Shown here one piece after another: positions 36,616 through 44,886 of a stretch of DNA of 64,000 nucleotides. The first letter of the stretch is position 1. Each line of letters begins with the position of its first letter. A program made the translations under genes and the position numbers. The notes under the pieces are model-generated. The model had not been told where the DNA came from. It saw only the letters and a list, made by a program, of their open reading frames with translations, and did no database searches. Source of the stretch: Pseudomonadota bacterium (lineage in GTDB: Bacteria > Myxococcota_A > Polyangia > Polyangiales > Polyangiaceae); assembly GCA_023423895.1 (NCBI GenBank), contig JAFAER010000018.1:1-64000 (forward strand). The letters run 5' to 3'.

Positions 36616-38094
36616 ATGGCGTCGCTTCGCGCTGGACGCTACCGGCTCCACGACCCCATTGCATCCGGGGGCATGGCGACCGTGCACCTGGGCCGATCCA
36701 TCGGCACGGGCGGGTTCGCGCGCACCGTCGCGATCAAGCGGCTTCATCCGCATCTGACGAACGACCCCGACTTCGTCACGATGTTCCTCGACGAGGCGCG
36801 CATCACGTCTCGGATCCATCATCCGAACGTCGTCGCGACGCTCGACGTCGTCAGTGACGAAGGCGAGCTCCTGCTCGTGATGGAGCATGTGCTCGGACCT
36901 TCCTGGTGGACGGTGCTCCGAACGGCGCGCCAAGAGGGAAGGGCGATCCCGCTCGACATCATCTCCGCAGTGCTCGGCGGGATCCTGAGCGGGCTGCATG
37001 CCGCCCACGAGGCTCGGACGGAAAGCGGCGAGCCGCTCGAGCTCGTTCATCGCGACGTCTCTCCTCAGAACGCTCTCGTCGGGAGTGACGGTGTCGCTCG
37101 CGTCGTCGACTTCGGAATCGCGAAGGCGGCCTCGCGCGTCCACTCCACCCGCGACGGCGAGGTGAAGGGGAAGCTCTCGTACATGGCTCCCGAGCAGATT
37201 CGTCGTCTCAGGGTCGATCGACGCGCGGACGTGTATTCGGCCGGTGTCGTGCTGTGGGAGTCGTTGACCGGCGAGCGTCTGTACCAAGCGGACGACGCCG
37301 GTGGTGTCATCTGGCTCGTGCTCGAAGGAAAGCCGCCGTCGCCGTCATCGCTTCGGAGCGATGTCCCTCCCGCGCTCGACGTTCTCGTGCTCCGCGCGCT
37401 CTCGCGCGATCCGGCCATGCGCCCAGCGACCGCGCACGAGCTCGGCGTCGCGCTCGAAGCGATCGTTCCTCCAGCGCCGCCGCGTGCCGTCGCCGCCTTC
37501 CTCATGGATATCGCCGGCGAGTACCTCGCCGAGCGCCAGCGGCTCGTCGCGACGATCGAACAGCTGCCGAGCGCCGGCAATCTCGAGGTCGCCGGCGCGC
37601 CTTCTTCTTCCTCTACATTCATGTCGCCGGAGGAGCGTCGAGCGCTTGCAGCAGCGGACACCGCCGTGTCCGCCGTCGTCGCGCCCGCGCCTCCTTCGCC
37701 GCCAGCCGTGCCCGCCGCTCGGTCACGGAGAGGCAAGGTCGCCGCGACTGCGCTCGCTTTGCTCGTCGTCATGATGGTCGCCGGGGGCTTCCTCCTCCGA
37801 ACGCGCGCGGTAACGGCGGGCGAGCGGCCACCACCGAGCGAGGCAGCGCCGCTTCCAGCTTCTCCTCCCGTCGAGGCGGTGTCGCTCTCGTCATCTCCTG
37901 CGATGACCGCGAGCCCTGCCGCTTCGACCGCTTCGACCTCGGAGCCCCCGAGCACCACCATGCCCGCAGCCCGACGTCCTGCTCGCCGGCCGGCGCCGCC
38001 TACGCGGGGCGCTCAGAAAGGTCCGCGTGACTGCGATCCCAACTACACCATCGACGAAAACGGCGTGAAGCGGTTCAAGCCGTGGTGCTTCTAA
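36616..38094 (+). CDS. Eukaryotic-type Ser/Thr protein kinase with one membrane segment
   Basis: 492 residues. Glycine loop IASGGMATVHLGR, Lys41 in RTVAIKRLHP, catalytic loop LVHRDVSPQNALVGSDG (HRD 145-147), DFG 165-167, MAPEQIRRLRVDRRADVYSA. All catalytic residues intact. A Ser/Ala/Pro linker leads to a membrane segment (TALALLVVMMVAGGFLL, about 375-393) and an extracytoplasmic Pro/Ser/Ala-rich region ending DCDPNYTIDENGVKRFKPWCF, a short two-Cys cap I have seen on many myxobacterial kinases. A 107-bp piece of this gene is repeated at 33598. Confidence 0.95.
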   Translation: MASLRAGRYRLHDPIASGGMATVHLGRSIGTGGFARTVAIKRLHPHLTNDPDFVTMFLDEARITSRIHHPNVVATLDVVSDEGELLLVMEHVLGPSWWTVLRTARQEGRAIPLDIISAVLGGILSGLHAAHEARTESGEPLELVHRDVSPQNALVGSDGVARVVDFGIAKAASRVHSTRDGEVKGKLSYMAPEQIRRLRVDRRADVYSAGVVLWESLTGERLYQADDAGGVIWLVLEGKPPSPSSLRSDVPPALDVLVLRALSRDPAMRPATAHELGVALEAIVPPAPPRAVAAFLMDIAGEYLAERQRLVATIEQLPSAGNLEVAGAPSSSSTFMSPEERRALAAADTAVSAVVAPAPPSPPAVPAARSRRGKVAATALALLVVMMVAGGFLLRTRAVTAGERPPPSEAAPLPASPPVEAVSLSSSPAMTASPAASTASTSEPPSTTMPAARRPARRPAPPTRGAQKGPRDCDPNYTIDENGVKRFKPWCF

Positions 38095-38122
38095 ACTCGT
38101 TCATGCTCGCTTCGACGCTCTC

Positions 38123-39040
38123 ATGACATCGCGTTCCGGAAAGAACATGCGGCGCTTCATGACCGGTGCGGTCGCGGCGGCGGGCGGGATGCTCCTCGCG
38201 ACGCTCGCCGGAAGCGCCTGCGTCGGGTACCTCGACGCCGACGCTGGCGCCGCCGAGGACAGCGCGGGCGAGGGTGGCCTCGATGATCGGTCCGCCTCGC
38301 CCGACGGCTCAGTGCCCGCACAGGAAGACAGCAGCGGGGTGGATGCGGGATGTGACTACGGTTGCGTCGTCCTTCGTGACGAGCCGCTCGTGTATCTCCG
38401 CTTCGAGGACGACGTCGCTGCCACGGAAGCGCGCGACTCGTCGGCGAGCCAGCTCCATGGGCGCTACCCCCAAGCCGGAGCGAGCAAGGGCGCGCCGGGC
38501 ATCGTTCCAGGCAGCAGGGCAGTTCAGTTTGCGGGCGCCGGCCCGCAAGCGATCCGAATGCCGCCTTCCGTGAACTTCGACGGCCCGAGCCCGAAGTTCA
38601 GCGTCGAGCTCTGGGTGAAGCCGGACCGACTCGACGGGATGCAATTCATCGTCGACCACGAAGACTTCGATCCGCGCGGCGGGTGGCTCGTCCGCACGAT
38701 CGACGGGCGCATCGGCCTCGAGCTGATCAAGAACGAGACCCATCTCGGAACGGCCGAAGCGCCGGAGCCGCTCACGGTCGGACAGTGGCAGCACGTCGTC
38801 CTCAGCTATGACGATGAGTCCGCGATCGCGCTGATCTGGATCGACGGCAAGCTCGCGACGACGGCGCCTATGCCGGGAGGCGTCTCGCTCGTACCGACGG
38901 GCGAGTGGTCGATCGGCAAACAGAACTGCACTCCGTGCCAAGACTTCAACTTCGCGGGCGCCCTCGACGAGCTCGCCGTCTACGGCCGCCTCCTCGATCA
39001 GAACATCGTCGACCAGCACTACGGCGCCGCTCGACCCTGA
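38123..39040 (+). CDS. LamG/concanavalin-fold lipoprotein
   Basis: 305 residues. Signal peptide with lipobox GSAC, an Asp/Ser/Gly linker with a C-D-Y-G-C motif, then a LamG (concanavalin A-like) domain: EPLVYLRFEDD, KFSVELWVKPDRLDGMQFIV, VGQWQHVVLSYDDESAIALI, FNFAGALDELAVYGRLLDQN. ATG 38147 is an alternative start. Such domains bind carbohydrates or proteins at the cell surface. Its last 132 bases plus 10 downstream are duplicated at 41049. Confidence 0.87.
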   Translation: MTSRSGKNMRRFMTGAVAAAGGMLLATLAGSACVGYLDADAGAAEDSAGEGGLDDRSASPDGSVPAQEDSSGVDAGCDYGCVVLRDEPLVYLRFEDDVAATEARDSSASQLHGRYPQAGASKGAPGIVPGSRAVQFAGAGPQAIRMPPSVNFDGPSPKFSVELWVKPDRLDGMQFIVDHEDFDPRGGWLVRTIDGRIGLELIKNETHLGTAEAPEPLTVGQWQHVVLSYDDESAIALIWIDGKLATTAPMPGGVSLVPTGEWSIGKQNCTPCQDFNFAGALDELAVYGRLLDQNIVDQHYGAARP

Positions 39041-39050
39041 TCGGGGCGCG
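38909..39050 (+). repeat. 142-bp direct repeat, left copy (3' end of the LamG gene)
   Basis: Matches 41049-41190 without gaps at an offset of exactly 2140 bp, close to 88% identical by eye. This copy is the intact coding end of the LamG lipoprotein plus its stop and 10 following bases. Confidence 0.88.
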
Positions 39051-39278
39051 CGACGCTCCGGTCGCCTGTCGAGGAGGCCGCTCGGAGGATACCTGGACGC
39101 GGAGGCAGATCGAGCTTCCGACGTGGAGCTTCTGGGTGGGCGTTCCGGTGGTCGGCGCCACGGCGTGTGGAGTGGTTCGAGGGGGGGGACGACCAACGGG
39201 GCCGGTCGTACACGCTGCGGTGGTCCGCCGCGTGACACGCTGGGGCGACGGCCTTCGACGTGGTAGGACGAGTGTGCG

Positions 39279-39941
39279 ATGGCTCGCTCTCTTTTCACGT
39301 TCTCGGCGATTCTGATGACGATGTTGGCGAGTTGTGGGGGCGACGAGCACCGCGTGGCGTACCCGATCACGCAGCTGAAGGCGCGCGCGAGCTCCGACTT
39401 CGGGTGCCCGGCCGGCGCGATCAAGACGAACTCCCTCGACGAGCGTACAAAGGTCGCAAGTGGGTGCGGTCAGACTGGTACTTACATCTACATCTGCAAC
39501 AAGTGTGTCGATCAGGCAGCCGCCCTGCTCGCGGGCCTGGTCGTCCTCGACGATTGCGACTGCACTTGGGCTATCGACTCTGTCCGCGGTGCGCGCCTCG
39601 CGTCGGCGCCTCAAGCGCCTGCGCCCCGGTCGGCACCGCCGAAGCACTACGATGCACCATCGGACAAACTCGAAGACGGCGCATTCGATCGAGGCTCCGC
39701 CGCGGCGGCGCTCGGATCCGTGGACGTCAAAGGTTGCCGTATGCCCGACAGTCCGACAGGAGCGGGCCACTTCACGGTCGTCTTCGAGCCCGATGGCGGC
39801 GTCTCGAACGTGGTGCTCGACCGCGGCGGCTTCGACGGGACGTCGACCGGCGAGTGCATTCGCAAGCGGGCAAGCGAGATCCGTATGCGGCCCTTCGACG
39901 GTGTCTCCATGAAGGTCGGCAAGGCATTCCTGATTGACTGA
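39279..39941 (+). CDS. Lipoprotein with AgmX/PglI-type C-terminal domain
   Basis: 220 residues. Lipobox LASC. An N-terminal Cys-motif part (DFGCPAGAIKTN, GCGQTGTYIYICNKC) related to that of the protein at 34293, a hinge with PRSAPP, and a C-terminal domain of AgmX/PglI type: GAFDRGSAAAALGSVDVKGC, TGAGHFTVVFEPDGGVSNVV, GTSTGECIRKRASEI, VGKAFLID. Such C-terminal domains occur on many myxobacterial kinases and gliding-associated proteins and resemble TonB-C. Located in the segment between the two LamG repeats. Role unknown. Confidence 0.85.
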   Translation: MARSLFTFSAILMTMLASCGGDEHRVAYPITQLKARASSDFGCPAGAIKTNSLDERTKVASGCGQTGTYIYICNKCVDQAAALLAGLVVLDDCDCTWAIDSVRGARLASAPQAPAPRSAPPKHYDAPSDKLEDGAFDRGSAAAALGSVDVKGCRMPDSPTGAGHFTVVFEPDGGVSNVVLDRGGFDGTSTGECIRKRASEIRMRPFDGVSMKVGKAFLID

Positions 39942-40011
39942 GAGGTGTGCCGCCCTCCGAGAGACCGAGATCCGCTGGAGGGGGGGTTCGGGGGCATGTA
40001 CAAAGTCAGTG

Positions 40012-40542
40012 ATGTCGCTCAAGGACTTCGACCTGCACGGCTTCTGGGAGCATTCAGAGTACGCGATGCAGGAGTACATCGACGTGTCGCTCACACCGGC
40101 CATGCTGGAGCACGTCGAACGGATGCTGGGCTACAAGCTCCCGGAGGCCTACATCGAGCTCGCCCAGCATCAGAACGGCGGCATCCCGGCGCGCACCTGC
40201 CACCGAACGGCCGAACGCACGAGCTGGGCCAAGGACCACATCGCGATCTCCGGCATCAAGGCGATCGGAAACACGAAGCAGTGGTCTCTGCTCGGCAAGA
40301 TCGGCAGCCAGTTCATGGAGGCCGAGTGGGGCTACCCAGCACTCGGCGTGTACTTTGCTGACTGCCCATCGGCGGGCCATGACATGCTCTGCCTCGACTA
40401 CAGCGAGTGCGGACCCACCGGCGAGCCGCGCGTCGTTCACGTCGATCAGGAGTGGGACTACAAGGTCACGTTCGTCGCGCCGAACTTCGAGGAGTTCATC
40501 CGCGGCCTGGTGAGCGAGGAAGACTTCGCCCTCGACGATTAG
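40012..40542 (+). CDS. SMI1/KNR4-family protein
   Basis: 176 residues. ML-G-Y-KLPEAYIELAQHQNGG (fold hallmark), ISGIKAIGNTKQWSLLGKIG, WGYPALGVYFADCPSAGHDM, LCLDYSECGPTGEPRVVHVD and FVAPNFEEFIRGL are clear SMI1/KNR4 (SUKH) family sequence. Bacterial members are very often immunity proteins for secreted toxins, especially polymorphic toxins (established). No toxin gene is beside it; the neighbour on the other strand is a broken TIR gene. It may therefore be an orphan immunity gene. Start ATG 40012; the longer frame from 39934 is rejected because it overlaps the previous gene. Confidence 0.92.
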   Translation: MSLKDFDLHGFWEHSEYAMQEYIDVSLTPAMLEHVERMLGYKLPEAYIELAQHQNGGIPARTCHRTAERTSWAKDHIAISGIKAIGNTKQWSLLGKIGSQFMEAEWGYPALGVYFADCPSAGHDMLCLDYSECGPTGEPRVVHVDQEWDYKVTFVAPNFEEFIRGLVSEEDFALDD

Positions 40543-40602
40543 TGCGGATCCGCTCTATGGACCAGGTCTCGTTCGGCGATCTCGACCAAATCAACGACTG
40601 CA

Positions 40603-41020
40603 TCAAAGATCACGCTCGTTGATTTGGAGCGCGACCAGCTCGGCGAGCTTGGCAGCAACGTCCGCCATCTGATTTTGCGGCACGTGGGCCGCTTCGCGAG
40701 CCGAGCAGGGGCCCTGACGTCGCGGAGAGCTTCGTACGTCGTGTCCTGCACGATGGGGACGAGCAGGTCACGCGCTAGGAAAATGGATGGCTCCTTCGTC
40801 GGCGATGCCCTCTCCTTGAAGGCGGCGCAGTAGCGCAGGAGTCACCAGCACGATCCCGACCCGCGACTTCGCCGGTCCCCTGTCGATTTCGCGGAGCAAC
40901 GGCGTGCCGAGGCCAACGTCCTTCTCGCTGAACCAGACCGAGACACCGCGTGATTCGAGCAGATCGCGCAGCTCCTTGGCGGCTCCCTGCCAGTCGTCCC
41001 ACGCATGGCGGAGAAGGCGT
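40603..41020 (-). pseudogene. TIR-domain gene, frameshifted and truncated
   Basis: The minus strand reads LLRHAWDDWQGAAKELRDLL, ESRGVSVWFSEKDVGLGTPL, LREIDRGPAKSRVGIVLVTP ALLRRL, the alphaA-betaB-betaC part of a TIR domain (an S-H-A-W-D-D start is normal). A single extra base near GACGAAGGAG shifts the frame; the continuation IFLARDLLVPIVQDTTYEAL then needs one more shift before MADVAAKLAELVALQINE and the stop at 40605-40603. The 5' end is replaced by the LamG fragment from 41049 on. The catalytic Glu in V-W-F-S-E-K is still present. TIR proteins of this type act as NADases or signalling adaptors. Confidence 0.83.
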
Positions 41021-41048
41021 CCCGAAGGTCAGGCAAGGGGCTCGCTTG

Positions 41049-41190
41049 TCGATTGGCAAACAGAACTGCACTCCCTGCCAGGACTCCAATTTCGCGGGCG
41101 CCCTCGCCGAGCTAGCCATTTAGGGCCGCCTCCTCGATCAAACCATCGTCGACCAGCACTACCGCGCCGCTCGACCCTGATCGGCCGCGC
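41049..41190 (+). pseudogene. 142-bp direct repeat, right copy (broken LamG 3' end)
   Basis: Second copy of the LamG gene end, with an in-frame TAG (GCC ATT TAG) and several substitutions, so it is not translated as LamG. It abuts the truncated 5' end of the TIR pseudogene, marking the right edge of a 2140-bp segment. Confidence 0.88.
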
Positions 41191-41245
41191 GCGTGACGCC
41201 TCCGTCGCGCAGGACCAGTCGACGAGCCGCCGCAGAGCGCTCGCT

Positions 41246-42010
41246 TCAGGCCGCCAGGTAACCGCCGTCGACGGCGAGCGGGGTCCCTGTCACGTAACCC
41301 GCACCTTCCGAGCAGAGCCAGAGGACTGCGGCCGCAACTTCTTCCTCCGAGGCCATGCGGCCCATCGGGTGCTGCGCGACGAGACTCTGGACGACCTCGG
41401 GCACGAACAGCTCCGCCTGTTGCATGCTTGGCGTGCGTGTGACGCCGGCGCAGATCGCGTTCACGCGGATGCCGCGCGAAGCGTATTCGAGTGCCACCGA
41501 GCGCGTCATGCCGATGATCGCGTGTTTCGAGGCGACATACGCGTGATGAGCGGGCCGACCCGCCAGACCGTAGATCGAGCTCATGTTGACGATCGCGCCG
41601 CCACCGGCGACGAGCATCGCGGGGATTTCGTGGCGCATCGCGAGCCAGGTGCCGCGAGCGTTCGTCGCCATCACGCTGTCCCAGACGTCCTGGCTCGCAC
41701 TTTCGAGCGGCGCCATGTCCCCGCCGGCGCCGGCGATGTTGGTTGCGTAGTCGAGCCGTCCGAATCGCTCGACGGTCTGCTCCACTGCGCGTGCGACGGA
41801 GGCATCGTCGGCGATGTCGGTCTGGACGAAGAGCGCCTTCGTCCCGGTCGCCTCGAGCGACGCGCAGGTGGCCTGCCCCGCCTCCCGTCCGCGTGCCGCG
41901 ACGGTGACACTCGCCCCGGCGCGTGCGAACGCACGCGCGGTGGCGAGCCCGATCCCCGACGTGCCTCCGATGACGAGGGCAACGCGTCCAGAATAGTCAT
42001 ACCTGATCAT
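41246..42010 (-). CDS. Short-chain dehydrogenase/reductase (SDR)
   Basis: 254 residues, classical SDR. NAD(P)-binding GGTSGIG (15-21), NIAG (91-94), catalytic Ser near 144-145 (VNMSSIYG), Tyr158-x3-Lys162 (YVASK), and the C-terminal G-x-D-G-G-Y (AVDGGYLAA). Substrate unknown; the pattern of an oxidoreductase repressed by an adjacent TetR is typical for detoxification or secondary metabolism. Its start overlaps the TetR stop (ATGA), so both are one transcript. Confidence 0.95.
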   Translation of the reverse strand: MIRYDYSGRVALVIGGTSGIGLATARAFARAGASVTVAARGREAGQATCASLEATGTKALFVQTDIADDASVARAVEQTVERFGRLDYATNIAGAGGDMAPLESASQDVWDSVMATNARGTWLAMRHEIPAMLVAGGGAIVNMSSIYGLAGRPAHHAYVASKHAIIGMTRSVALEYASRGIRVNAICAGVTRTPSMQQAELFVPEVVQSLVAQHPMGRMASEEEVAAAVLWLCSEGAGYVTGTPLAVDGGYLAA

Positions 42011-42720
42011 CTCGATTTCCCTTTCGCCCCCATGCTCTTCGTTCGTCGCTCGACGCTGGATTCCACCTGGCCTCCGAGACCATGGCGGATGAAGAGAACC
42101 GCTTGCCGGGCCAACTCGCGCCGGCGTTTCGGCCCGAGCTTCTTCCTCAGTGAGTCCGACGCGAGAACCTCGTGGAGCTCCGCGTCGAGCTCCTGCAACA
42201 CCACGTCGGTCAGCCCGGGGCCGATGATGGTCGAGACGAGACGCGTCGCGATGTCGAGGTCGGTGGTGCCGAGCTCGCCGCTCGCCTTTCCGCCTGCGAG
42301 CACTTCGCGGAGCTCCTTCAGGCCCGCATCGCAGATCGCCTTGTGGAGGCCTCGAACCTCCGCGAGGGCCGTCGGATCGGCGGCTGCCGCTGACAGACGC
42401 GCGAGGTGGGGATGCTCGACGAGGAACCCCATGCCGCGTTCGATCTGCGTCTCGAGCCTCGCCCAGAAGTCGCCGGCTTCGTCGGGAGCCCCGAGGTAGG
42501 CGCGCTTGCGGCGCGGCACCTCGTCCGTGAGCAGCCAGCGATACAAGTCGAGCTTGTCTTCGAAGTATTGGTAGAAGCTGCCCTTCGGAATGCGCGCGCG
42601 CTGCGCGATCTGCGAGAGCGAAGCCTCAGCGAAGGTTCGATCGGCGAACTCGAGGATCGCCTCTTCCACGAGGCGATCGCGGCGGTCCGTCGGCAGTCGG
42701 AAGAAGGTGGGTTTTGGCAT
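42007..42720 (-). CDS. TetR-family transcriptional regulator
   Basis: 237 residues. HTH: EEAILEFADRTFAEASLSQI, AQRARIPKGSFYQYFEDKLD. The C-terminal effector domain spans about 80-215. It heads an operon with the SDR. A 36-bp dyad covers its own start codon and the promoter region, and a third half-copy lies before the divergent peptidase gene, so it probably represses itself, the SDR and perhaps the peptidase lipoprotein. Confidence 0.93.
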   Translation of the reverse strand: MPKPTFFRLPTDRRDRLVEEAILEFADRTFAEASLSQIAQRARIPKGSFYQYFEDKLDLYRWLLTDEVPRRKRAYLGAPDEAGDFWARLETQIERGMGFLVEHPHLARLSAAAADPTALAEVRGLHKAICDAGLKELREVLAGGKASGELGTTDLDIATRLVSTIIGPGLTDVVLQELDAELHEVLASDSLRKKLGPKRRRELARQAVLFIRHGLGGQVESSVERRTKSMGAKGKSR

Positions 42721-42787
42721 GCGACCGGGCAGTCATATGACTGATCGGTCGCATCGAGACAAGGGCTATTTTTCATGCGACCGGGCA
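42719..42787. promoter_or_regulatory. TetR operator: nested dyad plus extra copy
   Basis: ATGCGACCG at 42719-42727 and CGGTCGCAT at 42746-42754 are perfect inverted arms enclosing the perfect palindrome CAGTCATATGACTG (42730-42743). The first arm includes two bases of the TetR start codon. ATGCGACCGGGCA recurs at 42775-42787, 56 bp along, in front of the peptidase lipoprotein gene (start 42849). The symmetry is longer than chance would give. Confidence 0.75.
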
Positions 42788-42848
42788 TGACGTGCTCGGC
42801 TCGCGCTCCGCAGGCGAGGGGAACGGTGCGTGCAGCCAAGGGCGCCCG

Positions 42849-44012
42849 ATGTTTCGTCGAACACCGATCGGGATCTTTGCCGTCGCAGGCCTCCTCAATG
42901 CTGCGGCCTGCTCGTCCTCCGGCGAGACGGGATTGGACCGAGAGCCATCGACGGCGACGCACCGGCAAGCCGACGCAGACACGCCAGGCCCGAAACCAGG
43001 CGCGGAGTCAGGCGCGAAGCCAGGCTCGGAGTTGGGGCCGGAGAAGAGCGCCGAAGCGCCAGGTCCGGAGTCCGAAGGCAGCCTGGTGATCGATGTGAAA
43101 GGGCCCCTCGGGCGTGTCGATCGCGACTACGCGTTCGACATGCGGGAGCGAGACACGACGGCTCGGGCGCGCACCTATCACGTTGCGTCGGGACAGCTGC
43201 CGCCCGGCGTGGTGCTGAAGGAGGACGGAGCGCTGAGCGGCAGGCCGACGACCCCCGGCCATCACGAAGCGATCGTCCACGGCGAAGGCGAGTGCGGAGC
43301 CGCGACGTGTCGCCTGGAGGCCCATCTCGACATCTCGGTGCCCGAGGTCATCCTCCTCTCTGGCTTCGGCCCGTTCGACGGCGTGCCGGTGAACCCGTCG
43401 TGGCAGGCCGTCGAGCCGCTCGCCGATGTCATGATCGCCGGCTACGACGTGCGCGTCATCCAGGTACCGGTCATCTGGGATGAAGCGCTCCCGACGTACT
43501 TCGAGGCATACGATCGGCTTCGTCCGGCGATCGCGATCGCAAGCGGCGTCGCGAGAGGTGGAGCGGGCATCCGCATCGAGACGACAGCGCGCAACTACGC
43601 AGCGGGCACCGACGTGGCCGGCGCCGCATGGTCAGCGGGACCGATCGATCCGTCCGGCCCGAGCACGTACGACGCGACGCTGCCGGTCGATCGCTTGATC
43701 GACGCGCTGGGCAAGACCAACCATTCGACCATGCTCAGCGACAACGCCGGCGAGTACCTGTGCAACTTCCTTTTCTTCGGCCTGATGAGGAAGGTCGCGG
43801 CGGAGGACTCCGGTCGCAACCGCGTCGCAGGATTCGTGCACGTCCCCGAGGCAGACTCGATCTCGCCAGCCGAGATGACCGAGGCGTGGAAGCTCATGAT
43901 CGCGCGCCTTGCCGAGGACAGAGCCCAGGTCGCCGCCGCGAACGGCGGGGCGCGAGCAAAGCTGGAGCTGATCCCCGTCGTGCACGAGGCGCCCAGGTAT
44001 TGGTCGCGGTGA
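42849..44012 (+). CDS. Lipoprotein with Ig-like and pyroglutamyl-peptidase-I (C15) domains
   Basis: 387 residues. Lipobox NAAAC (Cys21), an Ala/Pro/Glu/Gly linker, a He_PIG/putative Ig domain at about 80-160 (YHVASGQLPPGVVLKEDGAL, SGRPTTPG), then a peptidase C15 domain: VILLSGFGPFDGVPVNPSWQ, IETTARNY with Glu244, DNAGEYLCNFLFFGLM with Cys305, GFVHVPEAD with His331. The Glu/Cys/His triad is complete. Normal Pcp is a small cytosolic enzyme of about 215 residues; here it is anchored in the envelope, where it could remove N-terminal pyroglutamate from secreted peptides. Substrate inferred. Start chosen for the signal peptide. Confidence 0.87.
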   Translation: MFRRTPIGIFAVAGLLNAAACSSSGETGLDREPSTATHRQADADTPGPKPGAESGAKPGSELGPEKSAEAPGPESEGSLVIDVKGPLGRVDRDYAFDMRERDTTARARTYHVASGQLPPGVVLKEDGALSGRPTTPGHHEAIVHGEGECGAATCRLEAHLDISVPEVILLSGFGPFDGVPVNPSWQAVEPLADVMIAGYDVRVIQVPVIWDEALPTYFEAYDRLRPAIAIASGVARGGAGIRIETTARNYAAGTDVAGAAWSAGPIDPSGPSTYDATLPVDRLIDALGKTNHSTMLSDNAGEYLCNFLFFGLMRKVAAEDSGRNRVAGFVHVPEADSISPAEMTEAWKLMIARLAEDRAQVAAANGGARAKLELIPVVHEAPRYWSR

Positions 44013-44091
44013 CCTGAGCTCCGGGCGAGCTCGGCAGGCGTCTAGCCTTCCCGGAGGGGAGGGCCAATACGGACTACTCGGCGTACCGTGA

Positions 44092-44886
44092 CTACAACGT
44101 CGGGTTAGGGGTCGGATCCGGATCCGGCAATCGGCGGAAGTCCATCGAGATCCCAGCGTGATTGCCGATATCCCAGGCGACGTTGAACGTGTCATTCGTC
44201 GCGGTGTATGCCGACCTGATGTACGGGAATCTGAGCTCCCGCCACTCGGTCGAGTCGAGCCCGCAAAGCGGCTTCAGGTAGAACTGTTTCCCGTTCCGCA
44301 CGATCACCGCGTTGAAGCGCTCCTCTGCACCGCCAGAGGAGGCGACGACTGCGGTGAGAAGATCGCCCTTCACATGCAAGGTTGTCCGCCGGGTGTCCGT
44401 CCAACCGCCGCCGTCCGGGCCAGGCGGTTGCGCGAGGGCCCTGCGGGCTTCGGTGAGCACGTACGTGCCATCCTGAATCTCTCCCCCATAGTACGTTGCG
44501 AAGTCGGGATGGTAGGCTGCGAACTGGGCATAGTAGGGCGCGGCGTCCGGCTGGAGCGCGAGGGTGTTGCACTGCCCATCGTTCCCACCCGCATCGGCGG
44601 GGGCGGCAGGATCGTCGGCGCTCCGATCGTCTCCCGCCCCGCCGTCGCCGATGTCATCGTTGTCCGGCGTGGTCGAGCGGATGTCGTCGGCGGTCGCGAG
44701 CGGAGGCGACGCGTTCGCTCCCTCGCCATTGCCGTTGCCGGGCGCAGGGCCGTCGTCGCTCGCCACTCCTGCCGAGTGTGGCGGCGCCCCGACGTCACTT
44801 CCTTCCGAGGTCGTGCATGCCGCAAGCAAGCAAGCGGAGCTGCCGAGAACCACCGCAACGAACGCATAAGACAACTGGACGCGCAT
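44092..44886 (-). CDS. Lipoprotein of unknown function
   Basis: 264 residues. Lipobox LAAC, a long Asp/Gly/Ala/Pro linker with GNGNGEGA, then a compact domain of about 130 residues: YYAQFAAYHPDFATYYGGEI, GTYVLTEARRALAQ, RTTLHVKGDLLTAVVASSGG, RFNAVIVRNGKQFYLKPLCG, a beta-sandwich-like pattern. AGGGG lies 9 bases before the ATG at 44886; the longer frame from 44991 is rejected. Not recognised. Converges with the peptidase lipoprotein, 79 bp apart. Confidence 0.78.
   Translation of the reverse strand: MRVQLSYAFVAVVLGSSACLLAACTTSEGSDVGAPPHSAGVASDDGPAPGNGNGEGANASPPLATADDIRSTTPDNDDIGDGGAGDDRSADDPAAPADAGGNDGQCNTLALQPDAAPYYAQFAAYHPDFATYYGGEIQDGTYVLTEARRALAQPPGPDGGGWTDTRRTTLHVKGDLLTAVVASSGGAEERFNAVIVRNGKQFYLKPLCGLDSTEWRELRFPYIRSAYTATNDTFNVAWDIGNHAGISMDFRRLPDPDPTPNPTL

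Noticed and set aside
40557..40622. 21-codon plus-strand frame after the SMI1/KNR4 gene
   Set aside because: No Shine-Dalgarno sequence; it overlaps the end of the TIR pseudogene and is likely chance.
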